From NCBI GenBank assembly GCA_026413225.1, contig CM048553.1:147305690-147369689 (forward strand): DNA of 64,000 nucleotides, in the 5' to 3' direction. Made by a program: the position numbers and the translations under genes. Below, in pieces: positions 1-18,170 of the stretch (position 1 is its first letter; every line of letters starts with the position of its first letter). The DNA comes from Otis tarda (lineage: Eukaryota; Chordata; Aves; Otidiformes; Otididae). A model generated the notes under the pieces. The model was not told where the DNA came from. It did no database searches and worked only from the letters and a program-made list of their open reading frames with translations.

Positions 1-6313
<6,313 letters not shown>

Positions 6314-6391
6314 AGATAGAAAACTTGTTGCTGTTGTCTTTCCCTGGAAACAATTTAAATCCTCTAGATTTAAAATCTATGGCCTTTTTCA
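6314..6391 (-). CDS. CSMD3: CSMD3 exon: 26-codon linker between CUB 1 and Sushi 1
   Basis: A 78-bp minus-strand exon with acceptor TTTTTTTAACTAG|TGAAAAAGG and donor ATCT|GTGAGTG, the best donor in the window. It is phase 1 on both sides. With the G from the upstream exon it begins VKKAIDFKSRGFKLFPGKDN, continues SNKFSI, and leaves a T that the next exon completes to Leu. This basic linker follows the first CUB domain in CSMD proteins. The version with FKSRGFKLFP is the CSMD3 form as I recall it. Because both ends are phase 1 and the length is divisible by three, skipping it would keep the frame. The apparent reading through the donor into CECTPF is intronic. Confidence 0.93.
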
Positions 6392-9300
6392 CTAGTTAAA
6401 AAAACAAACAAAAACATGTATCAGGCAATACAGTCTAAAATATTTCATTTCATTTGACAAATTTTATCATGGAAGTACACACAGTATAGTACCAGCTACC
6501 TAACAAGCTCATATTGTGTACCTTTGGTGGGAAACAATTTACAAAAACAAGTATTGAGATCAATTTGTGCACTTGACAAAGGAAAGAAGTAAAGATTTGT
6601 AACTTATTTTTTCTCCCACATAACCAAAAAAATAATTATGGCCAAAAGTGTTTATTTCCATGCACCATATAATTGTGTAAAACATTGTCACACATTTATG
6701 GAACCTGGAAAATGAAAAAAAAAAGATAGATAGATTTGCTCTAAAACAGCTGAATAGTTTAATCTTATCTGATGTTTATTCTGTAATAAGAAACAGTAGA
6801 ATAGTCGTGCTTATCCCCTGCTCTCTCCATTAAAAATGAAAAAAAAAAAAGTACAGAATACTATCATATCTGCAAACTGAAAAGTCACTGAGCTTTGAAA
6901 TAAAGATACAATGACTTTTTTTAAACAGCTGATTTTTTTTTTTGTGAAATTTTAATTAAATTATTCTTCCTGGTGACAGAGAATTTAAAAGGAATAAAAA
7001 GTCGTACATATTATTGAGAGAACACTGAAATTCAATATATATGCTGAGATCTGAATTCCATAAGCACCCAAGGAATAAAGGACATCTATTAATCCACCTA
7101 TATTCTGAAAATGTTTAGTCAGGAGTAGAAATGCAAAGATACCTTTTATCGATATATTTTGCCTCTTAGTTCAGATTTTTAAATTTACAGTAAAAGTCAG
7201 TATTACATTTCAAAAAAAGACAAAACAGAGGAAACAGCTAAAAAATTACAATGTTTTAGTAGACACGAAGTCTTTCTAGAAGTAACACACTGGAATACAT
7301 TCTCAAGATCTACAGGTACCTAGATTACCTCCCCATTCCAAAAGTATCTCCACTAGTTGTTTTCAAAAATCTCTCTTAGCTATGTTCCTAGCTTTAGTAC
7401 AAAAGAATAATTTTTATTCAGCAAATACTGAGATTTTATTACCGGTGTTTAGATTACACAGACAAAACAGAAATATTTTGATCATAGAAAAAAAAAACCT
7501 GCATTATTAAATTAAGCATACAATGCTATTTTTCTATTTTAACTAGACACATTTAGAAACAAAAAAAAAAAAGAAATACAGTCTTCTGTTCTGCTGTTGG
7601 TTCTGCAGCTGGTACTCTTTCTAGCTTGAAAACTGTTATTTGCAAAGCGTGACATGGAAGGTAGTTGGCTCCTACCTCACCCCTAAGCCCACTGCTGAAC
7701 TGTTTCTGTAAAAGCCCTTATTTTGGGCTGTCTTTTGTTAAAGGCAGTTAATGCAGGCAAGCCATGTGGCCTCGACATGTTTTTGAAACAAAACAACTAA
7801 TAAAAAGACAGTAAATCCAAAACTTAACTAATATCAAAAGGTAAGAGATAATACAGCTAAAATAGCGAAAGAATATTTTTCTTTCAGTCATTAAAATAAG
7901 TGCCTCTTTTGTCCAACACACTCTGCCAGTGAACAATGAAGCATACCTAAAAAACTGATCTTCTGAAAAAAATGTAAACAATCGGTTAATTTTAGGTACA
8001 TTACACTCAAGTGATTTTATAGCTTAGATATATTTAAAAACTATATGTAAGAAAATGTTCTATGCTGGCTACAAGAAAATACTGCTGATGAAGACAGCAG
8101 AGATTAAAAACTTTTCAGCACTTGTTAACTTCTTATACAAAATCAATGAATAATCAAATAAATCCTTACACGAGGCATAAATACCAAAATAACAAAATAC
8201 TATTGATGTTAATAAACAAAAGTAATAATTCCCAGAGCAGAGTAAGATTCAGGAGAAAATAATATACTATTAAAAAGACAATTTATAGGACAAATATAGG
8301 ATAGGATATGATGATAAACATTTTTACACTTCTGATGCAAGAGATGGTACTTTCTTCTAAATACATTGAGGCTTTTATCTCAAGAGCTAAAATGTAAATT
8401 TGCTGGTGCAGCATAATATAACATAAACATTGCTAGTGGTTCTGGGAAATACGCTACTTGCAGGAGCATAACATATCTCTTGCTACAAAATAAGTTTTTT
8501 AATCCTTAGTACTAGAAGCTCTCTTTGCCTCCCAAATTAATTAGAAGTCCATAAGCAATTCTATCCTCATTGGAAGTCATAGACTCGAAAACCATACCTT
8601 CACACAGTAGAGCCATATTGTAATAACAATAATACTGTCTCATCATTGTGTGAGATTTCTAAGATGATATTCCTACACACATATGAATGTAGGAGTATAG
8701 TTGTAAGCTTCTTTTGGCCTTCTCTAAGCATTAATGTAAAATAACTCCTCATGAATCAGAAGATAGATCTAGCTATTCTTCCAACACCTAATTAAAATGG
8801 GAGTGGGCTTGAACAGATGATCTCAGATGAGTTTAAATACTCACATTAGCGAGATGTTTGTCTTTTATTTTCAGAAATCATAATAACAACACATGAAAGA
8901 ACAAAGACTGGTTCGGGTTTTTGTTTTGTTTCTACTCATCTTCAAACACCCGAATGGCATTATTCATAAGTTATGTACACAAGAAACAGAGTTCACAAGA
9001 TCTAAGGTAGAACTGAAAATAGTTACAAGAGTGTCTTAGTGAACACATTATCTAAAACAATCAGAGATTTTTATAACTACTTGTATCACTTTTCCAAGGC
9101 TACTAAATACTACTAGGAAAGCAAGCAAGTCAAGATCTCTGAAGTATCTTTACACTACAAGAGAAGAATTTTACTTTTAAGTGGGCTTTGTATGTTGATT
9201 TATTGAACAGTATTTTCTGGATACACTGTAAAGTAGCTGTAGAAATGTATTTGGTTCAAACATGCCATTACTAAACCATGTGTCAGGCTGCAAAAGCATG

Positions 9301-10391
9301 TACATCCATAAAAAAGACCCCACCATCACTAAAAAATCCCATACCCAAAACACAATAAACACATTCTTTAATACTTGGTAGAATAGGCATCATTTTGCAC
9401 ATGCCAATGTAGAAACTGGTGACAAAAATGGCAACTGTTCAAAAGCAGTTTTAGCATCCTGAGAGCTACACAAGGCATAAATTTCAAGATGGAAAATTTG
9501 CTTCTACAATATGGAAACATCAGGGTATGTAGCCATGTGAAGGGTATCTATTTAAAACACTGACAACACACAAATTCAAGTCTTTATTTTAGTTATGCAA
9601 CAGCATTTATGTAAAGAAATTGTCCAAATTGTCTTGTCTATGTGTTGCAAATTTTTAAACGAAGTATAAAGCACATTTAAAATGCTAATGTCTAAACACC
9701 ACTGTCCACAAAAAAAAAAAGCACTCAAGTTGCATTACTACAAGTAACTATACAGAGTTACTTGGAATCATGGAAATCATGGAAACTTGGGCCTCTTCTG
9801 ACCTTATATACTTCTTTCCTTGGGTGTACCTCAAAGTAGTTCTAACACTGAAACAGCCCCTCCTCTCTCCTGAGTCTTTGTTACATTATACTCATTACAA
9901 CTCAGCTAAAGGAGATGGAGAACAATATCATAATATCAAAGCCATTATTTCAAGATTTGCATGCACAGCTCACTTTAAATGAGATTTGTAGAAATACAAT
10001 ATTATGTGAAAAAGGCACTAGATTGCTTATTTGACTGTACCTAAATATTTGTATTGCATATACATAAATGCCTAATTAACCTGTATTAGAAAATATGTAA
10101 TATCTCTGGAAATAAAGGTAAAATTTTGTGCCCCCTCATAATCTTTATATTCCTCTATTTCCCATCTTAGACATTTATTTAAAGTCAACTGCAAAGGATT
10201 CTGCTTGATACTGTCTGAAAAAAAAATTAACTGTTAAAAGAAATTCTGGGGTGAAAGTCTTTGAGACTATACTGTCTCAAGATTTTTTGTTTCCTTTTTT
10301 TCACAAGAGTGAGAGAGAAAAAGTTAATATTTCCTTTGAATTTACATTCTCAAAATTCTTCCCACCACACTACTATTATTTAGAAAACAGA

Positions 10392-10890
10392 ACACAAGAA
10401 GGACATGGACCACTTGGAAAGGGTCCAGAGAAGGGCCACCAAGATGATCAGAGGGCTGGAGCACCTCTCATGAGGACAGGCTGAGAGAGTTGGGGCTGTT
10501 CAGCCTGGAGAAGAGGAGGCTCCAAGGAGACCTGATAGCGGTCTTCCAGTACCTCAAGGGGGCCTACAGGAAAGATGGGGAGAAGCTGTTCAGTAGGGCC
10601 TCTTGTGATAGGACAAGGGGTAATGGGTTTAAATTAGAAGGAGCTAGGTTTAGATTAGATATTAGAAAAAAATTTTTTACAATGAGAGTTGTAGAGCACT
10701 GGAACAGGTTGCCCAGAGAGGTGGTGGATGCCCCATCCCTGGAAATGTTCAAGGCCAGGCTGGATGAGGCTCTGAGCAACCTGATCTAGTCAGGGATGTC
10801 CCTGCTTCTTGCAGGGGGGTTGGACTAGATGACCTTTGAAGGTCCCTTCCAACTCTAACCATTCTATGATTCTATTCTATGATTCTATGA
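10392..10890 (+). mobile_element. CR1 LINE, 3' fragment
   Basis: A 5'-truncated CR1 copy of about 500 bp, antisense to CSMD3. It contains the end of the ORF2 reading frame from the MDHLERVQRR region through [20 protein letters not shown] to NLI and its stop, then the 3' UTR. It ends with the diagnostic tail ATTCTATGATTCTATTCTATGATTCTATG. One frame change near 10470-10490 breaks the coding remnant. Confidence 0.93.
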
Positions 10891-11884
10891 AATCAATACC
10901 ATTTGTTTACTTTGCATTGGGTCCAGATGTCAGGGAATATAAATTGACATTGAAAACATTTGTCTATTCAGAATTACATGATCTTCTGCAATAAGTATAT
11001 TTGCTGGATTTATGTTATCTTAGAAATAATCCTAGAAATAATGAGTAATAATAACTCATTAACTGCTTTCTGAAGAGACAGAAGACATTTGTTTGGAATA
11101 CAGCATAGAACTGATTCTGACTGGTGCAGAACCAGTAGTTCACTGACTGATCAAGAAATTCAGTATCTGATGGCAGATTTTACTTGCAGCAGCTGCTATT
11201 TCTAATGACAGAAACAGGAGTCTGATATACTCTGGACTAGTGACATTTGGTGTTTTTTTTCAGATTTGCAAATAAATAATGCATGATACTTCCAGCTTAT
11301 CTTGGAAATAGGTCTAATTCATTGTATTTCCTCTAGAAGGTGATCTACATGCACAGCACATCCATGGCCTGAATGCATTGAACTTAGTACTCACATACAG
11401 GTCAGTTCCATTTTTTTGGGGTGTACACTTCATGTTCATTACACATGCGAGGCAACTCGTTATCCAGAATTTACAAACTCTGATAATACAAATGCTAGAT
11501 ATCCATATATCTTAGGGATCACCACTTCAAGGGATTGCACAAACAGTGGGGTGGTGGGGAGAGGGAAGATATAGCAACCCATTTAGCTTTTAGGTGATCG
11601 CACTTAGGCTCCAGAAATTTACATTTAAAATCCCTAAATGAAGCAATTACCCAACTAAACTTCACTGTGGCCCAATACACTTACTGATGTAGCACTATCT
11701 TCTAGAGCCTTTCTACATCTTGAAAGTTGGCATTAGAGGACATGAATTTTCATCAGTTTTGTAGTACAGCATCAACTGTGTAGGTTAATGGTTTCTTTAA
11801 CTATGAAGAACCATTCAGGAGACTGAATCTGACTATAAAATGGTGAACCATCCACTTTTCATACTATTCCATTTTTTGCCTTTT

Positions 11885-14335
11885 AGAATCATAGAATCAT
11901 AGAATGGTTAGAGTTGGAAGGGACCTTCAAAGGTCATCTAGTCCAACCCCCCTGCAAGGACCAGGGACATACCCGACTAGATCAGGTTACTCAGAGCCCC
12001 ATCCAGCCTGGCCTTGAATGTTTCCAGGGATGGGGCATCCACCACCTCTCTGGGCAACCTGTTCCAGTGTTCTACAACTCTCATTGTAAAAAATTTTTTC
12101 CTAATACCTAATCTAAATCTACCTCCCTCTATTTTAAAACCATTACCCCTCATCCTATTGCAACAGGCCCTACTAAACAGCCTTTCCCCATCTTTCTTAC
12201 AGGCCCCCTTGAGGTACTGGAAGACCGCTATCAGGTCTCCCCGGAGCCTCCTCTTCTCCAGGCTGAACAGCCCCAACTCTCTCAGCCTGTCCTCATAGGA
12301 GCGGTGCTCCAGCCCTTTTATCATCTTCGTGGCCCTCCTTGGGACCTTCTCCAACTGGTCCATGTCCTTCTTATGTTGGGGGCTCCAGAACTAGACACAG
12401 TACTCCAGGTGGGGTCTCACCAGGGCAGAGTAGAGGGGCAGAATCACCTCCCTCAACCTGCTGGCCACACTCCTCTTGATGCAGCCCAGGATGTGGCTGG
12501 CCTTCTGGGCCACAAGAGCATATTGCTGGCTCATGTAGAGCTTCTTGTCCATCAGCACTCCCAAGTCCCCCTCCTCAGGGCTGCTCTCAATCCATTCTCC
12601 ACCCAGCCTGTATTTGTGCCTGGGATTGCCACGACTCAGGTGCAGGACCTTGCACTCGGCCTGGTTGAACTTCATGAGGCTGGCACGGGCCCACCTCTCC
12701 AGCCTGTCAAGGTCTCTCTGGATGGCATCCCTCCCTTCCAGCATGTCCACGGCACCACACAGCTTGGTGTCGTCGGCGAACTTGGTGACGGTGCACTCTA
12801 TCCCACTGTCCATATCACCACCAAAGATGTTGAACAGGGCCGGACCCAACATGGACCCCTGAAGGACGCTACTCGTGACCGGTCTCCACTTGGACATTGA
12901 GCTGTTGATCACCACTCTCTGAGTGCGGCCATCCAGCCATCTCCTTATCCACCAAGTGATCCATCCATCAAACCCATGTCTCTCTAGTTTAGAGAGAAGG
13001 ATGTCATGCGGGACAGTGTCAAAAGCTTTGCACAAGTCCAGGTAGATGATGTCAGTTGCTCGTCCCTTGTCCACCGATGCCATCACCCTGTCATAGAAGG
13101 CCACCAAATTGGTCAGGCATGATCTGCCCTTGGTGAAGCCATGTTGGCTGTCACCAACCACCTCCTTGCTCTCCATGTGCCTTAGCATGGTTTCCAGGAG
13201 AATCTGCTCCATGACCTTGCCAGGCACAGAGGTGAGGCTGACCGGCCTGTAGTTACCTGGGTCCTCCTTGTTCCCCTTTTTAAAAATGGGGGTTATGTTC
13301 CCTCTCTTCCAGTCACCGGGGACCTCACCAGACCACCACGATTTCTCAATTATGATGGCCAGTGGCTTGGCAACTTCATCCGCCAGTTCCCTCAGGACCC
13401 ACGGATGGATCTCATCAGGTCCCATGGACTTGTGCACCTTCAAGTTCCCGAACCTGCTCTTCCAGTACAGGGGTGGTTCTTCATCCTCCCAGTCCCTGCC
13501 TGTGCCTTCCACAGCTTGAGTGGTGAGACAAGAGCCCTTATCGGTGAAGACTGAGGCAAAAAAAGTCATTGAGTACCTCAGCCTTCTCCATGTCCCAGGT
13601 AACCAGGACATTGGTTTCCTTCCGGAGGGGGCCTACATTCTCCTTGGACTTTCTTTTGTCCCCTACATACCTACAGAAGTTTTTCTTGTTGCTTTTATAT
13701 CCCTGGCCAGATTCGATTCCGTCAGGGCTTTAGCCTTCCTCACCCGATCCCTGGCCACTCGCACAGCCTCTTTGTAGTCCTCCCAGGCTACCTGTCTCTG
13801 CTTCCATCCTCTATAGGCTTTCCTCTTCACTTTCATTTGGTCCAGGAGCTCCTTGCTCATCCACGCCGGCCTCCTGGCCTTTTTGCCTGACTTGTTCTTC
13901 GTCGGCATGCACCTCTGCTGAGCTTGGAGGAGGTGCTTCTTGAATATAGACCAACTTTCCTGGGCCCCTCTTCCCTCCAGGGCCACCTCCCATGGCACTT
14001 GGCCCATCAGGTCCCTGAAGAGGCCAAAGTCCGTCTTCTTGAAGTCAAGGGCTGAGAGCTTGCCGTGCAGTTTCCTCGCTGCCCCGTGGATCTTGAACGC
14101 CACCGTGTCGTGGTCGCTGCAGCCAAGGCTGTCCTTCAGTTTCACATCCCGCACCAGCCCTTCCCTGTTGGTGAGCACAAGGTCGAGCATGGCACCTCTC
14201 CTTGTCGGCTCTTCTATCACCTGCAGAAGGAAGTTGTCATCCACGCATTCCAGGAACCTCCTGGACTGCCTGTGCCCTGCTGTGTTGGCTCTCCAACAGA
14301 TGTCAGGGTGGTTGAAGTCCCCCATGAGGACCAGG
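11885..14335 (-). mobile_element. CR1 LINE, 2.45 kb, 5' truncated, endonuclease-RT region
   Basis: This is the longest CR1 copy in the window, in the same orientation as CSMD3. On the plus strand it opens with the reversed tail AGAATCATAGAATCATAGAATGG at 11885. It runs through 3' UTR, ORF2 C-terminus, reverse transcriptase and endonuclease C-terminal part, and stops within the endonuclease near 14335. CR1 elements retrotranspose by target-primed reverse transcription, commonly leave 5'-truncated copies and usually show no long target duplication. None is seen here. Confidence 0.95.
11977..14325 (-). pseudogene. CR1 ORF2 remnant (endonuclease + reverse transcriptase)
   Basis: Read from 14325 downward, the frame starts inside the endonuclease ([11 protein letters not shown]; later [10 protein letters not shown] carries the SDHD motif). 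It continues through a linker into the reverse transcriptase, with the catalytic FADD box in [12 protein letters not shown] and the [10 protein letters not shown] stretch, and ends LDGALSNLI-stop at 11977. There are three lesions: a single-base loss near 13698 in the GCAACAAG stretch, a compensating extra base in the T run near 13560, and an in-frame TAG at 12391-12393 where most copies have Gln. The frame after the TAG continues to the normal end. It is dead but only lightly damaged. It lacks ORF1 and the endonuclease N-terminus. Confidence 0.9.
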
Positions 14336-16134
14336 GTTTGTGACCATTAGGCTGCTCTTATCTGGCTATAAATGAGCTGAACTTAGTTTCTCTTTTATAT
14401 TCTCCCCATTCCTGTCCCTTTCAACCTTAAAGTGCCCTGGTCAAAGCAGATTTGTATGTTTATATATTGAAGTACCGCATACACTGCATTACTGTATTGA
14501 ATTACTGCACTGTATTACTGATTACTATCTAAGATACTGCATTAGTACAACACATAATAAATGCTTGTTTCTTGATCCTACAATATTTTAAACATGATAT
14601 GGTGATGGGCAATAGAATGACTAAAATTGTGAAAATGAATCTTTGACTCCCTGCCTACAGTAGTTTAAACAAACATACTACTCAATATGATCTATTAAAT
14701 AGATAAAATTATACTTTTAATTTCAAGTATCTTAGTTTTGCTGACAAGAGGCTCTATTTTAGTGTTACCCCACAGTTTTATTCAGAATGGAAGAAAATGC
14801 AAATAGGAATGAAAGTAAAAATCTATCCATAAAATGAAATGCTCTGATAGTTCTGAATGAACATTATTGTATATACTTCAGTAAAACATGCCATAAGGAT
14901 ATGATTCTAACTTAATGTGTGCATTTCAAGTTTAAATTAAAATTTAATGTATTTTTATTTTATTTTAATACGATGCATTTCCATTTTAATTGTGCAACTT
15001 CTCAGGTTAATTTTTTATCCATACATGAAAACCTATGACAATTTTCAAAGAACAGTGTGATATAAGCTATGTATATTTTAACATGAAAATATCTCATTGG
15101 GTTCTTATCTCAGTTAAAAATACACTGATGAGCCACTGAATGCAAAAAAAACCCCTCCTCTTAACGGAAAAGTATGATTAGCATGGAACAGAACTGGAAG
15201 TTTAATGATTAATGTTATTATTTAAAACAAAACAAGTATGGCTAATATGTACATTTTTAAAGCAATGTGTAATTCAACTAATGATAAATTGTTTGCGGTT
15301 TTTTTTCATATTCTAACTGCAATGTATTTGACTTATACCAACCTATTGTGATCAACATAAGAAAATATGAATTACTAAGGAAAAATAATGACACAACACA
15401 TCAGAAGAAAAATATCAATTATAGAAGCAAACATGTATAATATAATGAAGAACATTTAAGAACTGCAGGAACTGCAAGAAGAATAAATAGAAGGATAGAA
15501 GTTCGGAGTAGTGAAATGTGTTGGAATCTAAGGTTCTCTTGAAAATAAATGGGACTTCAGATCCTAAGGGAAGAATGGAGTCACTTTTTGAATAGCTACA
15601 TGATGACTAGTCTCATCCATTAAGATTTCCTGGTACTATTCGAGTTTGGTAAGTAATCTGTTTTCTCCAATCTTTATATTTCCATTTCAGATTTTTTTTT
15701 CTATATTTCATTTCTGAATTATGAACTGTATCAGTGGGCTTGTTACACTGCCTGCACCTTGTACTAGTTTATATCTATAGTACAGAGGTTTTAATTTAGA
15801 AATTACTTTGCAATGGACATTGTCTTAGAATGCAGGACTTCTTAATGGTACACTATAATAAAATAAGTCTTAAAAATAATTTAAATCTTTTCCTCTTTGT
15901 GACTTTCTTGGTGCATATAGCTGTATACCTGTCAATACTCTAAATATTCGTTTTACATACAAAGTTCATTGGAAAAAAAAAGGATAGCAATTTGTTTCTT
16001 CATTTTTCAATATAAGGAATTAAACCACTGTTCAATTGCCTCCACTGATCATGATTGTTGAATTGAAAGATATAGCCAAACTTTATAATTCTTCCTTGAA
16101 AAAGAAAATAACTATGGCTACTATAAATTGTTTA

Positions 16135-18010
16135 TAGAATCATAGAACAGTTTGACTTGGAAGGGACCTTTAAAGGTCATCTAGTCCAACTCCCTTGCAA
16201 GGACATCTCTAACTTCCTCAGAGCCCCATCCAACCTGGCCTTGAATGTTTCCAGGGATAGGGCATCTACTACCTCTCTGTGAAACCTGTTCCAGTGTTTA
16301 AACACCCACACTGGAAAAAAAAAATTCCTTATATCAAGTCTGAATCTACCTCCCTCTATTTTAAAACCATTATCCCTTTTCCTGTCTGTCACAGCTGACT
16401 TGCAACTCGTGATGGTTCTTTTACTGTGGTCTCGAAGTGCAAAATTACAGCGAGCAAGCCAAAGGCGTTGGTTTCAATCAAACAGTACAAACTTTATTAT
16501 TTTGCCTGTAAACCAGCACACAATAGATAAAAGGGACTGTAAAGGAAAGATAAGTAAATATACGAAAGAGGGTAATAGCTACCACCATGAGTCCAAGGCG
16601 TCTTTATGGTCCCAGATCGAAGCAGTGTCCCACTGGTCTTCACAATCAATATCGATGTCGATCCTTGGTGGGGAGAATTCTCAGGGGTCTGGTTGTTAGA
16701 GGTCGACCTTTTACACTAAGTAACAAACCTTGGTCCTCCTTTGCTTTGGAGATCTCTGCCTTTCTCAGAACTCATGATCCTAAGCAAAGTTCTGAGACAG
16801 CCATTGCGATCCATCTTTCTTGACAGCAGGTATGTGGTTATCTTAGCAGCTCAGGTGCTTCCCTGATAACAGAGAACGGACAGTCCACTCAGTCCTGGCT
16901 CCAGGAGTGCTGCGCCTCATTCAGTCTCTGTTCCAGGAGCGTTACGCCTCTGGCTTCCACAGAAACTGCATTCCACTCATGGGAGCAGCAACTGCATCTC
17001 AGGCAGACTACTCGCAGCAACTCATGTCAAGTTGTGAGCCTAACTTTTAGGCCACATCAAATCCATAGTCCAACTGGAGGTGCTGTGTTGCTGATGTGCC
17101 ATGTCCTTGATAACAAGGTTGAGACAATGCTGATCTTCTGACCAACTTACACTATCACAACAGGCCCTGCTGAAGAGTTTGTCCTCGTCTTTCCTGTAGG
17201 CTGCCTTTACATAACGGAAGACTGCTACAATTTCTCCCTGGAGCCTTCTCTTCTCCAGGCTGAACAGCCCCAACTCTCTCAGCCTGTCCTCACAGGAGAG
17301 GTGCTCCAGCCCTCTGATCATCCTTGTGGCTCTCTTCTGAACTTGCTCCAACTGGTCCATGTCCTTCTTATGTTAGGAGTTCCAGAGCTGGACGCAGTAC
17401 TCCAGGTGGGGTGTCACCAGGGCAGAGTAGAGGGGGAGCATCCCTTCCCTCGACCTGCTGGCCACTCTTCTTTTGATGCAGCCCAGGATGTGGTTAGTTT
17501 TCTGGGCTGCAAGGGCACATTGTTGGCTCATGATGAGCTTCTTGTCCACCATCTCTCCCAAATCGTTCTCCTCAGAGCTGCTCTCGATGCATTCACCACT
17601 CAGCCTGTGTTTATACTTGGGATTGCCTCAACCCATGTGCAGGACATGGTTGAGGCATTCTGCACTAGGCCTGGTTGAACTTCATGAGGTTCTGGTTGAA
17701 CTTGGCCTGGTTGAACTTCATGAGGTTCTCACAGGCCCACCTCTCCAGCCTGTCAAGGCCCCTCTGGATGGCATCCTTTCCCTCCAGCGAGTCAACAACA
17801 TTGCACAGCTTGGTGTTGTCAGTGAACTTGCTGAGGGTGCACTCTATCCCACTGTCCATGTTGCCAAAAAAGATATTAAACAGGGCCAGTCCCAATACTG
17901 ACCACTGAGGAACACCACTCATCACGGTCTCCACTTGGACATCAAATCGTTGACAACAATTCTTTAAGAGTGGCCATCCAGCCAATTCCTTATCCACTGA
18001 GTTCCTCACA
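16135..18010 (-). mobile_element. CR1 LINE split by a solo LTR
   Basis: One minus-strand CR1 copy occurs in two parts: 16135-16386 (3' tail, UTR and ORF2 end) and 17152-18010 (RT C-terminal region). The ORF2 sequence is continuous across the gap once the inserted LTR at 16387-17151 is removed. The second part carries several frameshifts and an internal 36-bp tandem duplication (17668-17739), which repeats the NLMKFNQA segment. It is truncated near 18010. Confidence 0.9.
16387..17151 (-). mobile_element. Solo LTR (765 bp) inserted in a CR1
   Basis: The block interrupts CR1 ORF2 and is bounded by TGTCACAG at the left and CTTACA at the right, so it has TG...CA termini. Flanking 5-bp repeats are CTGTC (16382-16386) and CTATC (17152-17156), a target duplication with one difference. 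The minus strand carries AATAAA (plus-strand TTTATT, 16493-16498) about 105 bp from its 3' end, which fits an LTR read on the minus strand with an R-U5 end at 16387. No internal retroviral sequence adjoins it, so it is a solo LTR. A 5-bp duplication suits several ERV classes. I do not recognise the family. Confidence 0.85.
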
Positions 18011-18046
18011 CTACATTCATCTTATGTGATAGGAGTTAGTTCTAAT

Positions 18047-18170
18047 AGAATAGTTCAGTTGGAAGAAACATACACTGATCATCTAGTCCCACTGTCAGAC
18101 CACTTCAGGGCTGACAAAAAGTTGAAGCACGTTTCTAAGGGCATTGTCAAACTGCCTTTTAGCATTTGGA
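18047..18170 (-). mobile_element. Older CR1 3' fragment
   Basis: The sequence AGAATAGTTCAGTTGGAAG at 18047, then ATCATCTAGTCCCACTGTCAGACCACTTCAGGGCTGAC and AAGGGCATTGTCAAACTGCC, resembles the 3' UTR of an older avian CR1 subfamily with a different tail from the younger copies nearby. It fades out near 18170. Confidence 0.7.

Noticed and set aside
12304-14350. Plus-strand frames of 80-198 codons
   Set aside because: They are antisense shadows of the minus-strand CR1 ORF2.
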